A DNA stretch of 64,000 bases from Archangium violaceum (GCF_016887565.1 NZ_CP069396.1:9158001-9222000); one strand, 5' to 3'; positions 36,479-46,251 are shown, numbered from the stretch's first letter. Translations and numbers: made by a program. The notes: generated by a model not told the origin, from the sequence alone.

Positions 36479-36883
36479 TCAGCCTTGGGAGGCGACGGCG
36501 ATCGGCGCCTCTTCCTCGGAGGAGGCGACGGCCGGAACCGGCACGACCTGGAGGTTGGGCGCTTCGGGAGCCTCGGCCTCGGCGACGGCCTCGAGCACCT
36601 CGTTGGCCTTCTCCCCGGCCTTCGGCTTGCGCGTCCCCGCGCCGGAGCGGCAGGTGCGGCACCAGGGCTGGTTGCGGATGGCCCCATCCGCCATCTTGCG
36701 CAGACCGAACTGCGCGAGCGGCTTGAGCGAGCGGCATTTGATGCACATCAGCGAGATGAGCACCTCGTGCCCGTCGGCATCGTACACGGCCGACTTGCGC
36801 CGCTTGCGCGGCTGCCCCGGCTCACGCGCCTTGGCCTCCTTCGAGGCCGGCGGCGGCATCATCGGGGTCACCTTGTAAAGCAT
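36479..36883 (-). CDS. Small protein with paired CxxC motifs
   Basis: This 134-residue protein is not recognised by family. The central segment has two CxxC pairs, MCIKCRSLKP and WCRTCRSGAG, about 28 residues apart. This is a zinc-ribbon pattern, as seen in proteins that bind DNA, RNA or other proteins. The N-terminus is basic (KEAKAREPGQPRKRRKS) and the C-terminal 50 residues are Ala/Glu/Pro-rich and probably unstructured. ATG 36883 follows GGGAGGGAAACAC; a longer open frame upstream lacks such a site. The gene stands alone, with 151 bases to the RsbQ-like gene and about 230 bases to the 5'-nucleotidase stop. Confidence 0.7.
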   Translation of the reverse strand: MLYKVTPMMPPPASKEAKAREPGQPRKRRKSAVYDADGHEVLISLMCIKCRSLKPLAQFGLRKMADGAIRNQPWCRTCRSGAGTRKPKAGEKANEVLEAVAEAEAPEAPNLQVVPVPAVASSEEEAPIAVASQG

Positions 36884-37113
36884 GTGTTTCCCTCCCTGCC
36901 GGCGGACCGTGATCGGGCCTTGAAAGGCTCGGCGAATCACGACGCACCTGCCCTAGAGTAAGGAGGAATCCGAGAGTTGGAAACTGATCCCAGGCCGATT
37001 TTTAGCCTCGGGCAGCGATCCGCCCGGATCTCGGCCACTTGCGCATGCTCCCGCGAGTCGCCCGACCGCGCGCGAGCCGATTTTCCGGCCCGCGCGCGGT
37101 GTCGGTCCCTTTG

Positions 37114-38958
37114 TCAAGGCCGCTCGGAGCGGGGGGCCGCGGAGCCCTTGGAGGCGCACTCGCCGCCGTCCACGAAGCTGATGCGGCCTGTAGCGGGCAC
37201 CGAGATGGGCGTGCCGCGGCTCTTCCACCATGTGGCGAGCGCGTCACGAAGGATCTGCTCGCGGCCGAGGCCCAGATCGATGCGCTCGGGGGGCACCTGG
37301 GACAGCACGGAGCCGAGCCCGGCGGCGCCTCGGGCCAGGAAGTCCGGCAGCACCACCCGGTACAGGCGCTTGGGCTCGAGCGGCTTGCCATTGGCCAGGG
37401 TGACGTCGCGCAGGCGCTCGGGGCCAGGGCAGCGCGCCAGCTTCACCTTCAGCCCGGACTCCTGGAAGACGCCGGTGCCCGTGCCATAGGCGGCCACCAG
37501 CAGGCGCCGCAGCTCGTCCCCGGTGACGGTGACGATGGCCACCGTGTTGTCGAAGGGCAACACCTCGTAGAGGTCGCCATAGGTGAGCGGCCCCGCCTTC
37601 AGGTTGGCGCGCAGGCCGCCGGAGTTGAGCAGGGCCACGTCCACCTTCTCCATCTCCCGCAGCGCGTCCGTGAGCACATTTCCGAGCGCGCTCTCGCTCT
37701 CGTAGTTGCGCCCCAGGGGCGCGGTGACGGTGACGCCGAGGGGCCGGCGCTGCACCTCCTCCACACGCGCGAGCGCGGGGGCCACGAGCGCCTCCACCTC
37801 CTTGTCCGCCACCACGGGCCCCCCGAGGAAGGTGGAGGCCACGAGTTGCACCGCGGCGCCCTGCTCCTTCAGCTTGCGCGGGTCGCAGCTGCCGGTCTTC
37901 GCATCCACCTGGGCGCACACGGGAATGGCGGCCTGGAGGCGGGTGCGCTCGGTCAGCACCTTGCGGCTCGCCGGGTCCACGAAGAGCTCCACCACGCCGA
38001 AGGAGCGGCCCTGGCCCGAGGTGGACAGGACGGGCACGTTTCCGAAGTAGTGCCCCATGGCCTGGTGGGTGTGGCCGGCGAAGATGACGTCCAGGGTGCC
38101 CGGCGGCAGCGACTCGGCGAGCTCGTAGATCTCCCCGTCCGAGCGGTCACAGCTCGAGAGGTCGCGCGGGTTGGAGAGATCGGCGCACTTGCCACCGGCG
38201 TGGGCCACGCCCACCACCACCTCGGCGCCCTGGGCGCGCAGACGCTTCACGGCATCCAGCGTGGTGGGCACCATGCCGTCGAAGCGCAGGGTGGACACGA
38301 GCGCGGGGTTGACGATGCGCGGGGTGGACGGCGTGGTGAGGCCCACGATGCCCACCTTCACGCCCTTGAGCGTCACCAGCAGCGTGCCGTCATTGCCGAA
38401 CCACGCGGGGTGCTGGCCGGAAGCGGCCTCGCGGACGTTGACGGAGAGCAGCGGGAAGCGCGCCTGGCGGATGCGCTCGACGAGGGCCCCGAAGGGATCC
38501 TCTCCCGGCCCGGGCACCGCCTTGGGCCCCGCCGGCCCGTAGTCGAACTCGTGGTTGCCGAGCGCGGCGGCGGCGTAGCCCAGCTGGTTGTAGACGTCGA
38601 TGACCGAGGCGCCCTCGGTGAGGTTGGAGGCGAGCGTCCCCTGGAAGAGGTCCCCCGCGTCCAGCAGCAGCACGCCGTCCGGGTTGTCCGCGCGCAGCCG
38701 GGCCACGTAGCCGGCGAAGACGGCCGCCCCACCCTCCCGCAACTCCAGGCCGCCGGGCAGGGAGGTGGTGTGCGGCATCAACCAGCCGTGGAAGTCGTTG
38801 GTGCCCACCAGGGTGAGCCGCACGGGCTCGGCGGGGGCCTTCACGGCCTGGGACTGGGAAGGAGGCGTCTGGGAGGGCGACTCCGCGGGACGCGGAGCGC
38901 TGGCGCAACCGGAGGCCACGAGGGCCCCCAGCGCGAGGAGGAGTCGAGAGGGGTGCAT
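37114..38958 (-). CDS. 5'-nucleotidase/UshA-type metallophosphatase lipoprotein
   Basis: This 614-residue periplasmic or outer-membrane enzyme is predicted to hydrolyse nucleotides or similar phosphate esters. The signal ends in lipobox LVASGC. The metallophosphatase domain (about 50-350) has the metal motifs GTNDFHGWLMPH, DAGDLFQGTL, GNHEFDYG, VGVAHAGGK and AGHTHQAMG. The C-terminal 5'-nucleotidase domain (about 380-600) has NVLTDALRE, LNSGGLRANLKAGPLTYGDL and LPFDNTVAIV. ATG 38958 gives a proper signal peptide. It is 45 bases downstream of the phytase gene on the same strand, so both phosphatases are probably expressed together for phosphate scavenging. Confidence 0.94.
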   Translation of the reverse strand: MHPSRLLLALGALVASGCASAPRPAESPSQTPPSQSQAVKAPAEPVRLTLVGTNDFHGWLMPHTTSLPGGLELREGGAAVFAGYVARLRADNPDGVLLLDAGDLFQGTLASNLTEGASVIDVYNQLGYAAAALGNHEFDYGPAGPKAVPGPGEDPFGALVERIRQARFPLLSVNVREAASGQHPAWFGNDGTLLVTLKGVKVGIVGLTTPSTPRIVNPALVSTLRFDGMVPTTLDAVKRLRAQGAEVVVGVAHAGGKCADLSNPRDLSSCDRSDGEIYELAESLPPGTLDVIFAGHTHQAMGHYFGNVPVLSTSGQGRSFGVVELFVDPASRKVLTERTRLQAAIPVCAQVDAKTGSCDPRKLKEQGAAVQLVASTFLGGPVVADKEVEALVAPALARVEEVQRRPLGVTVTAPLGRNYESESALGNVLTDALREMEKVDVALLNSGGLRANLKAGPLTYGDLYEVLPFDNTVAIVTVTGDELRRLLVAAYGTGTGVFQESGLKVKLARCPGPERLRDVTLANGKPLEPKRLYRVVLPDFLARGAAGLGSVLSQVPPERIDLGLGREQILRDALATWWKSRGTPISVPATGRISFVDGGECASKGSAAPRSERP

Positions 38959-39003
38959 GCGGGCGCCGAGTTGAGCCCAGCCGCCCCCCGGAGGCAACCG
39001 GCA

Positions 39004-40290
39004 TCAGGCTCCGCGGCGCCGGCGCGAGAGCAGCAGCACGCCCGCCAGCACGAGCAGCACCGAGCCCGGCACGGACACCGAGGCGCAGTAGCAACTGGAG
39101 GGGCTCTCCGGCCGTTCTCTGTCCGGCGGCATCTCGCCCGGAAGGCCGACCGGCGCCCCGATGCCACCGGGGCTTCCCGCGTCCACGCCCGCGTCCGGCG
39201 TGCCCCCGTCCCCTCCCCCCGTTCCGTTGCCGGGAGCGGTGTCCACGACCAGGGGCGTGGGGAACCCGTTGGCGATCGCCGGCCAGGGGACGAGCTTGAG
39301 GTTCTCGTTGCCGGTGAAGTTGCTGCTGTCGTGCACGGCCACCAGCCCCAGGGGGAAGCGGCTGCCCAGGGCGAGGTTGCTCGCCACCACGAAGCGCGGA
39401 CGTTCCACGGGGTCGATGCCACCATCCGCGACCAGGGTGACGCTGCCCCGGAAGGTATGCGCGGAGGGGTCTCTCTCGTAGATGCGCACGGAGTTGTCGC
39501 CGCCGCTCAGCGCCAGCAGATAGCCGCGGATACCGGAAGCCTTGTAGAGCGCCACCCCTCCCAGGGGTTGGAGGAGCCCGCCTCCCGTGACGGTATCCAC
39601 CTCGGTCCGCGCATCCTCGGCATCGGGCTCGGCGCCGTACTGCCAGATGCCCACGCCCTGCTGGACGACGTAGAGCGTGCGCTGGGCATCGTCCACGGTC
39701 AGGCCCACCACGGCGCCCCCCACGTTCAAGGTGCGGACGGGATTGGACACCACTCCACCATCCGTCTGGGCGGAGAGCTCGAACTGCTGGACGAGTCCCG
39801 TCGCACTGCCCGCGAAGGCGAAGAAGCGTCCGGTGGTGGGGCTCGTGTACAGGGCCACGCTGTTGGGAATGAAGCCCTGGGGGGTGATGGGCGTCAGCCC
39901 GGCCCTGCGCACCTGGAGCGTCGAGGGCTCCACGACGTAGCCCACGAGCCCCTGGAGGGACTGGTTGGCCACCATCACCAGGGACTGGGAGATGCCCCCC
40001 ACCGGGAAGCCCTCCTGCACGTCCACGCCCAGCGCGCCCCCCTCGGGGAGCTGCGCCAGCAGGGTGCCATCGAGCTGGTAGAGGAGGAGCCCGGCCTGGT
40101 TGTCCGCCACCAGCAGCAGGCTGCGGCCCGGATCCGTCGGGTGCACCCAGAGGACCGCGCCCTGGACCGCGGCCCCACCGCCGAGCACCTGCGCGGTCTC
40201 CGCCGAGGGTTGCACCTGGATGGCCTGCTGGGCCAGCACGGGCAGGCCGGTGAGAAGGACGGCCAGGGAAAGGAATGTTCGCAAGCGCAC
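39004..40290 (-). CDS. Beta-propeller phytase with MYXO-CTERM-like tail
   Basis: This 428-residue exported protein has a signal (MRLRTFLSLAVLLTGLPVLA) and a domain of about 330 residues like alkaline six-bladed phytases: AVLWVHPTDPGRSLLLVADN, GLLLYQLDGTLLAQL, and YVVQQGVGIWQY in the calcium- and phytate-binding region. The C-terminus has a Pro/Gly/Asp linker, CYC, a hydrophobic stretch and RRRR. This is the signal-anchor pattern called MYXO-CTERM, which marks proteins for surface sorting in myxobacteria. The enzyme should release phosphate from phytate outside the cell. It is the first gene of a two-gene unit with the 5'-nucleotidase. Confidence 0.85.
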   Translation of the reverse strand: MRLRTFLSLAVLLTGLPVLAQQAIQVQPSAETAQVLGGGAAVQGAVLWVHPTDPGRSLLLVADNQAGLLLYQLDGTLLAQLPEGGALGVDVQEGFPVGGISQSLVMVANQSLQGLVGYVVEPSTLQVRRAGLTPITPQGFIPNSVALYTSPTTGRFFAFAGSATGLVQQFELSAQTDGGVVSNPVRTLNVGGAVVGLTVDDAQRTLYVVQQGVGIWQYGAEPDAEDARTEVDTVTGGGLLQPLGGVALYKASGIRGYLLALSGGDNSVRIYERDPSAHTFRGSVTLVADGGIDPVERPRFVVASNLALGSRFPLGLVAVHDSSNFTGNENLKLVPWPAIANGFPTPLVVDTAPGNGTGGGDGGTPDAGVDAGSPGGIGAPVGLPGEMPPDRERPESPSSCYCASVSVPGSVLLVLAGVLLLSRRRRGA

Positions 40291-40476
40291 TGCGCCCTCC
40301 TGGGCGGTTTTCGCCGCAACGTGGTGTCCACGATTGACCGCCCGCGCAAGGAGGTGGTGCCCGGGAAGGTCGACCCCCGGTCAGGAGTGACGCGACCCGC
40401 CCCGGCATCCGTCCAGCGGCGCACGCGGGACGCCCACCCCGGCACTCCGATATCCTTCCGGAGGCAAGGAGCCGGC

Positions 40477-41172
40477 ATGTCGAAGGGTCATAGGGGTCTA
40501 GGTAACTCGAGGCGGGTGGACGAGACGCGCATCGCCCCGCTGGAGGACGACGCGCACGTCCCTTCGCGGGGAGGGCTGTCGAACGAGACACGCATGGCGC
40601 CCCTGGAGGACCTGGAGGCCGACCGGGAGCCCGCGCCAGCGGCGGGCGAGTCCCACCGGACGCAGTTCGCCACGCACGCGGCGCTGTTCGCGGAGCGGCT
40701 CCGGGACAGGTTCTCCAAGAAGATCTACGGCCGCACACCGCACCGGGTGCTCCGCATCGACGAGCCCGAGGGCCCCAGCACCGCCGGAGGCCGCCTGGCC
40801 CGGCAGTCCATCTCCCTCATCCCCCGGCGCGGCACGGCGCCGACGATCGTCTGCGGCTGGGTGGACGTCTCCAAGAAGGAGGCGCAGCTGCGCGGCCACG
40901 AATCGGTCTCCAAGCGCTACGCGGCCCACCATGGCACGCCCCTCGACCTCCCCGCGGAGGACTACGAGCGCTGCATTGATGACCTGGTGGAGGCCCTGGC
41001 GGCGGGCGACATCAAGGTCCGGGTGCTCGTCCCCGAGGAGACCTCCTCCGCCGCCCAGGCGCCCTCCCCTCCCCCCTCGGCCGGCGCTCAGGGCTTCCCC
41101 TCCTGGATGGTGGGCACCATCGGCGCGGTGACCTTCATCCTGGGCCTGCTCCTGGGGCGACTGAGCCACTGA
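40477..41172 (+). CDS. Hypothetical tail-anchored protein
   Basis: I do not recognise this 231-residue protein. It is soluble for about 205 residues and ends in one transmembrane helix (WMVGTIGAVTFILGLLLG) followed by four residues. This is a tail anchor that would leave the body in the cytoplasm. Two short similar segments near the start, RVDETRIAPLED and LSNETRMAPLED, form an internal repeat. The middle (RRGTAPTIVCGWVDVSKKEAQLRGHES) looks like a folded domain of unknown type. ATG 40477 follows AAGGAG with good spacing; the frame is open far upstream but that part is the antisense of the phytase gene. Confidence 0.7.
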   Translation: MSKGHRGLGNSRRVDETRIAPLEDDAHVPSRGGLSNETRMAPLEDLEADREPAPAAGESHRTQFATHAALFAERLRDRFSKKIYGRTPHRVLRIDEPEGPSTAGGRLARQSISLIPRRGTAPTIVCGWVDVSKKEAQLRGHESVSKRYAAHHGTPLDLPAEDYERCIDDLVEALAAGDIKVRVLVPEETSSAAQAPSPPPSAGAQGFPSWMVGTIGAVTFILGLLLGRLSH

Positions 41173-41267
41173 GCCCCCGGCCTCCCGCTCGGGAGCAAAC
41201 GGCCCGGATTCATCCATCACAAGTCCGTCTGGAGCCCTCTTTCTCCACAGCGATGAGGAGAGGGTAC

Positions 41268-42323
41268 ATGGAGCAGTTCGACAAGGTGGATGCGGTATTC
41301 GAAGGCGGAGGCGTGAAGGGAATCGGCCTGGTGGGCGCGGTCGAGCACCTGGAGGAACTCGGCGTGAAGTTCCAGAACGTCGTGGGCACCTCGGCCGGAG
41401 CCATCGTCGCGGCGCTCCTCGCCTCGGGATACTCGGCCGCCGAGTTGGGCGCCATCATGGAGGATCTCGACTTCCGGCGGTTCCAGGACACGAGCACCAT
41501 GGACCGGGTGCCGCTGGTCGGCCCGGCGCTGAGCGTGCTGCGTGAGAAGGGTCTCTACGAGGGGCAGTACTTCGAGAACTGGCTGCGCAAGCTGCTGGCC
41601 GACTCCCCCCGCAAGGTCAAAACCTTCCGAGACCTGCACATGGAGGGCGTGGAGCCCGGTTCGAAGTACTTCTACAAGCTCCAGGTCATCGCCGCCGACG
41701 TCACCCGGCGCAAGAAGCTCGTCCTGCCCCGGGACATCCTGGACTACGGCATCGATCCCGAGGACCTGGACGTGGCCCGGGCGGTGCGCATGAGCATGAG
41801 CATCCCCTTCTTCTTCGAGCCCGTCCGGCTCAAGTATGGCCAGGACGTCACCTGCTACATCGTGGACGGCGGCGTGCTCAGCAACTTCCCGGTCGACATC
41901 CTCGACGACGGGACGGCGCATCCCCAATGGCCCACCTTCGGCTTCAAGCTGGTGGACCGGGTGCAGGAGGATGGCCGGGCCACGGAGGAGCCGAGCCGCA
42001 TCCGCGGTCCCCTGTCCCTCTTCCGGGCACTGTTCTCCACGATGATGGAGGCGCACGACGCGCGCTACATCCTGCAGAAGAACTTCGACCGCACCATCGC
42101 CATCCCCACCCTGGGCGTGAAGACCACGCAGTTCGGCATCAGCCGGGAGCTGAGCCAGTCCCTGCGGATGGCGGGCCGGGAGTCCGCGAGGCGGTTCCTC
42201 GAGACGTGGAACTTCGAGGCGTGGATCCAGAAGCACCGCATCCCCGAGCTCCTGGCCGTGAGGGCCGCGGAGACCACCGCGCGTTCCATCGGTGGCTCCG
42301 AGCCCGTGCCCGCGGTGATGTGA
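41268..42323 (+). CDS. Patatin-like phospholipase
   Basis: This 351-residue lipid acyl hydrolase has the oxyanion-hole motif EGGGVKGIGL, the nucleophile serine in GTSAG and the catalytic aspartate in DGGVLSNFP. These form the Ser/Asp dyad of the patatin/ExoU family. The remaining regions (YFYKLQVIAADVTRRKK, RAVRMSMSIPFFFEPV) are also typical. No signal peptide is seen, so it acts in the cytoplasm or as an effector secreted by another route. ATG 41268 follows AGGAG; ATG 41253 is an alternative. It is flanked by the tail-anchored protein and a convergent kelch protein. Confidence 0.93.
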   Translation: MEQFDKVDAVFEGGGVKGIGLVGAVEHLEELGVKFQNVVGTSAGAIVAALLASGYSAAELGAIMEDLDFRRFQDTSTMDRVPLVGPALSVLREKGLYEGQYFENWLRKLLADSPRKVKTFRDLHMEGVEPGSKYFYKLQVIAADVTRRKKLVLPRDILDYGIDPEDLDVARAVRMSMSIPFFFEPVRLKYGQDVTCYIVDGGVLSNFPVDILDDGTAHPQWPTFGFKLVDRVQEDGRATEEPSRIRGPLSLFRALFSTMMEAHDARYILQKNFDRTIAIPTLGVKTTQFGISRELSQSLRMAGRESARRFLETWNFEAWIQKHRIPELLAVRAAETTARSIGGSEPVPAVM

Positions 42324-42338
42324 GGACCGCGGCCCTCC

Positions 42339-43424
42339 TCAGGGCTCGAGCAGCTCGACCGTGAGGAGCTGCTCCTCACCATCATAGCCCCCCGTGATGA
42401 GCACCCGGCCGTCGGGAAGCAGCGTGGCGGTGTGGCCGACACGGGGCGTGGTCATGCTGTCCGAGGAGGACCAGGTGCCGCTCTCCGGGTCATACATCTC
42501 CGACGAGGCCAGCCAGGAGCGACCATCGTAGCCCCCCGTCACGAGGATCTTCCCCGAGGGCAACACGAGGGCGGTGTGAGTGGCACGAGCCGTGTTCAGC
42601 TCACCGGTGGAGGACCAGGTGCCGTTGGCCGCGTCATAGAGCTCCGCGCCCGACAGGGAGGAGCCGTCCACCCCACCGCCCACGACCAGCACCCTGCCAT
42701 CCGGAAGCAGTGAAGCCGAATGGTTCGCGCGAGCGGAGCCGAGGCCGCCAGTGGAGGACCAGGCGCCCGACTCCGGGTCGTACAGTTCCACCGTCGCGAG
42801 CGGGCTTCCCGCGGCGGTCCCCCCCGTCACCAAGACCCTGCCATTGGAGAGCACGGTGGCGGTGTGATCACGGCGAGCGGATGCCATGTTTCCGGCGGGA
42901 GACCAGAGGCCCGTCGCGGGGTCATACACCTCGGCGCTGGCGAGGGAGGAACCACCGCTCTCTCCACCCGTCACCAGGACCCGGCCATCGGAAAGCAGGG
43001 AGGCCGAATGGAAGACGCGAGGAGAGGACATGTCACCTGTGCGGGACCAGGTGCCCGACTCCGGCTCATACACCTCCGCCGAAAGGAGGACCTGCTCCAC
43101 GCGGAGCCCGCTGCTCCCGCCCGTCACCAACACCTTGCCCGAAGGCAGCAGCGTGGCCGTATGACCGAAGCGGGAGGTCATCATGTTCTTGGCCGAGGCC
43201 CATGAGGCCTTGCCCGGGTCGTACACCTCCACCCTGGACCAGTAGGCGGTCTCATCGCGACCGCCCGTCACCAGCACCTTGCCGGAACCCAACAAAGTCG
43301 CGGTGTGCGAGACGCGGGCGACGGTCATGTTGTTGGCGGTCAGCTGGGGGTACTCCTGACAGGCGACGGCGCCCCCCAACAACAGCCCAGCGAGCAACAC
43401 CACCAATCCTCTCGTCGCGTTCAC
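42339..43424 (-). CDS. Kelch-repeat lipoprotein
   Basis: This 361-residue protein has a signal ending in a lipobox-like GGAVAC (cysteine 22), so it is probably a lipoprotein. Then come seven kelch/galactose-oxidase-type blades, each with the pattern HTATLLPSGKVLVTGG and a following YDPxxxxW. These form one complete beta-propeller with no catalytic residues in view. Such proteins are abundant in myxobacteria and are thought to bind proteins or glycans at the surface. The blades are near-identical at the DNA level, which suggests recent internal duplication. The stop is 15 bases from the convergent patatin stop. Confidence 0.9.
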   Translation of the reverse strand: MNATRGLVVLLAGLLLGGAVACQEYPQLTANNMTVARVSHTATLLGSGKVLVTGGRDETAYWSRVEVYDPGKASWASAKNMMTSRFGHTATLLPSGKVLVTGGSSGLRVEQVLLSAEVYEPESGTWSRTGDMSSPRVFHSASLLSDGRVLVTGGESGGSSLASAEVYDPATGLWSPAGNMASARRDHTATVLSNGRVLVTGGTAAGSPLATVELYDPESGAWSSTGGLGSARANHSASLLPDGRVLVVGGGVDGSSLSGAELYDAANGTWSSTGELNTARATHTALVLPSGKILVTGGYDGRSWLASSEMYDPESGTWSSSDSMTTPRVGHTATLLPDGRVLITGGYDGEEQLLTVELLEP

Positions 43425-43665
43425 GGTCTTCTCCGATGCGCAAATAGTGACGTGTCACGACATCATGCATGGAAGACGTGCGCCACCAGCCCCGAGCGAG
43501 GCCAACTTCCACGGGCAGACAATGCCCATGGAGCCTTTGCGTCACTTGGCCATCTGGAGCACGGGAAAGCCTGTCGCCAGCCTATCCGTCAAGGAATCGA
43601 CGTGACGCAGGATGTGCCCGACATGCTGCCGCCCTGGCCGTGTAACGTCAGCGTGCGCTTCGAAC
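43425..43665. promoter_or_regulatory. Divergent promoter region
   Basis: The 241 bases between the divergent kelch and acyltransferase-fusion genes carry no believable gene. No clear -10/-35 pair could be picked by eye. It should hold promoters for both directions. Confidence 0.4.
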
Positions 43666-46251
43666 ATGACCAGACAATCGACAAATCATATCGCGGCGGA
43701 GATGCGCAGGCAGGCGGAGGAGAACCCGGATAAACCGGCGTTCGTCATCCAGGGCCTGAACTCACGCACGGTCGTGACGTACGGTGCGTTCGTCGAGCGC
43801 ATCGCGCTTGCCACGGCTTTCCTGACGGAGCGCGGTCTGAAGCGCGGTGAGCGCTGCGCGCTGATCGGCGCCAACCATCCGGATTGGTGCGCGGCCTGGT
43901 ACGCCATCGTCGGCCTCGGCGCCGTCGCGGTGACGCTGGATCCGCAGCTGTCCCCGGCGACGCTGGGTGCGCTCATGAAGGACGCCGACGCGCGCTTCGC
44001 CATCGCCGACGCGAAGGCCGCGGCCCAGAGCGCCGCGTGGACGCATCTCGAGCAGGTGTTCGGCCTGCACGAGCAGGCGAATGGCGTGTTTTCCAGTGAC
44101 GCCGCCGCACCCGAGGAGCTCGTCGGCGGTGGCGACGAGCTGGCTGGACTGCTCTACACGTCGGGCACGACGTCCGAACCGAAGGGCGTCATGCTGACAC
44201 ACACGAATTTGATCGCGGCGGTGAACGGCACCGCACTCGCATTGCGCGCGGACCGCGGCGACGTGATCCTGTCGGTCCTCCCCTTCTTTCACATCCTCGC
44301 GCAGATCGGCGGCATGCTCGCTCCGCTCTCCGTCGGCGCGACGGTGGTGCTCCTCCCCGAGATCGAAGTCACTCGCATCACCGGCGCGCTGCGCGACGCT
44401 GGCATCACGATCTTCTTCTGCGTTCCGCAATTCTATCACCTGTTCCTGCGCCGCGTGCGCGCGCAGGTCGATGAGTCACCCAGGTTGCGACGCATGTTTC
44501 CGCGCCTGTTGCGCTGGAACCGCCGCGCCCGTGCCATCGGCTTCAACGCGGGAAAAGTCCTGTTCAAGAAGGTCCACGCCGCGTTCGGACCGAAGACGCG
44601 CGTGCTGCTCTCCGGCGGCGCGGCCCTGGATCCAGAAGCCGCGCGCACGTTCTACGCCCTGGGCATCGACATCCTGCAGGTCTACGGTCTCACCGAGACC
44701 GCCGGCACGATCGCGATCGGTCGGCCGGGCGAGACGGTCATCGGCACGGTCGGATGCGCGATGCCCGGTGCCGAGCTCCGCATCGACGTCCCGGACGGTA
44801 GAGGAAGCCCTCAGGCACCCGGCGAGGTGCTCGTCCGCGGTGCGATGGTGATGCCGGGCTACTACAACCGCCCGAGCGAGGCGACGATCGTGGACGGTTG
44901 GCTCCACACCGGCGACCTCGGGTACCTCGACGAGGACGGTCATCTCTATCTCCTGGGTCGCGCCGGAGACACCATCGTCCTTCCCAGCGGCAAGAAGATC
45001 CAGCCGAGCGAGCTCGAGACACACTTCGCGCGCTCGAAGCTCATCGCCGAGGTCGGCGTCACGCTCGCGCCCGGCGACGCGGGGAGCGACTCGCAGCTCC
45101 ATCTCGTCGTCGTCCCCGACCTCGAGGCCATCCGCGCCGCGGGCACCGGCAACGTCGAGCAGGAGCTCCACGAGGAGGTCGCGCGCCTCTCCGCCGCGCT
45201 GCCGTCCTACAAGCGCGTCGCCGGTGTCACCATCACCCGCGAGCCCCTGCCACGCACCACCACGCGCAAGCTCAAACGCGCCGCGCTCCAACAATGGGTC
45301 AAAGCATCCAAGGGCGCCGAGCGCGTCGGATTGAAGCCGGTGTGGCGTGACACCGACCGCGCGTGGGCCGAGGACCCCGCGCACGCGCGCGCTCTCGAGC
45401 TCATCGCCGCGCGCGTGAACCACCCGCGCGCGGAGCTCCATCCGGATCTGCATCTCGACCTCGATCTCGGCCTTGATTCACTGGCGCGCCTGTCGCTGTT
45501 GTCGGATCTGCACGTCAACGCCGCGGGCGAGGTGCTGGCAACGGTGCAGTCCGTGCGAGATCTCGTCGAGGCCACGGCCAATGCCGCGCCCGCACCGGCC
45601 GCGCCCACTGCCGCTCACCCGCCGCCGCGAAGCCTGGCGCTGACCTTGCTCGCGTTCATGCTCCTGCGCTGCATCCGGGGCATGGAGTGGCTGCTCCTGG
45701 GCATGCGCGTCAAGAGCGCCGAGCATCTACGTCCACCGGGCGCGGCGCTGATCTGCCCGAATCACCAATCGATCCTCGACGTGTTCGTGATCCTGTCCAT
45801 CCTCCCGTGGTCGATATTTCGCCGGACCTGCATGGTGGGGAAGCCGAAGTACTTCGGCGGGCTCCTGCTGCCACTGGTGCGTCGGATCGGCGTGGTGCCG
45901 ATCGACGCCAGCCACAACCTCCCCGCGGCCATCGAGGAGAGCGCGGCGCAGCTCGAGCGTGGCGCGGTGCTGATCGTGTTCCCCGAAGGGACTCGCTCCT
46001 GGGACGGTGCCCTCCTGCCGTTCCGGCACGGCGCGGCGGTGATCGCGCAGCGCGCGCGGGCGCCCATCATCCCCGTGGCGATCGACGGTACCCACCGCGT
46101 CATGCCGCGCGGCGGGTTCTTTCGCGGCCTCCATCGCGTTACAATCCGCGTCGGTGCCGCGATCATGGATGACCCATCCGCCGACGTGAACGCGCGCACC
46201 GGTACGCTACGCTCGCGGATCTCCGCACTGCTGCAAGGAGCCCTCTCATGA
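43666..46251 (+). CDS. Acyl-AMP ligase / ACP / 1-acylglycerol-phosphate acyltransferase fusion
   Basis: This 861-residue three-domain enzyme has an AMP-binding ligase at about 15-550 (LLYTSGTTSEPKGVMLTH, QVYGLTETAG, HTGDLGYLDEDG, then GKKIQPSELE). An acyl carrier domain lies at about 575-645, with the phosphopantetheine serine in DLGLDSLARL near 602. A PlsC-type acyltransferase lies at about 665-855, with NHQSILD (the HxxxxD catalytic pair, near 699) and FPEGTRSWDG near 772. It should activate a fatty acid, hold it on its own ACP and transfer it to a lysophospholipid or similar alcohol. The order is the reverse of E. coli Aas (acyltransferase first). The stop overlaps the next hydrolase gene as ATGA. 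ATG 43666 gives a normal ligase N-terminus. Confidence 0.9.
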   Translation: MTRQSTNHIAAEMRRQAEENPDKPAFVIQGLNSRTVVTYGAFVERIALATAFLTERGLKRGERCALIGANHPDWCAAWYAIVGLGAVAVTLDPQLSPATLGALMKDADARFAIADAKAAAQSAAWTHLEQVFGLHEQANGVFSSDAAAPEELVGGGDELAGLLYTSGTTSEPKGVMLTHTNLIAAVNGTALALRADRGDVILSVLPFFHILAQIGGMLAPLSVGATVVLLPEIEVTRITGALRDAGITIFFCVPQFYHLFLRRVRAQVDESPRLRRMFPRLLRWNRRARAIGFNAGKVLFKKVHAAFGPKTRVLLSGGAALDPEAARTFYALGIDILQVYGLTETAGTIAIGRPGETVIGTVGCAMPGAELRIDVPDGRGSPQAPGEVLVRGAMVMPGYYNRPSEATIVDGWLHTGDLGYLDEDGHLYLLGRAGDTIVLPSGKKIQPSELETHFARSKLIAEVGVTLAPGDAGSDSQLHLVVVPDLEAIRAAGTGNVEQELHEEVARLSAALPSYKRVAGVTITREPLPRTTTRKLKRAALQQWVKASKGAERVGLKPVWRDTDRAWAEDPAHARALELIAARVNHPRAELHPDLHLDLDLGLDSLARLSLLSDLHVNAAGEVLATVQSVRDLVEATANAAPAPAAPTAAHPPPRSLALTLLAFMLLRCIRGMEWLLLGMRVKSAEHLRPPGAALICPNHQSILDVFVILSILPWSIFRRTCMVGKPKYFGGLLLPLVRRIGVVPIDASHNLPAAIEESAAQLERGAVLIVFPEGTRSWDGALLPFRHGAAVIAQRARAPIIPVAIDGTHRVMPRGGFFRGLHRVTIRVGAAIMDDPSADVNARTGTLRSRISALLQGALS

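Noticed and set aside
37039-40476. Very long plus-strand open frame opposite the phytase and 5'-nucleotidase genes
   Set aside because: It is the antisense of two well-supported genes; only the last part, from ATG 40477, has its own ribosome site and coding character.
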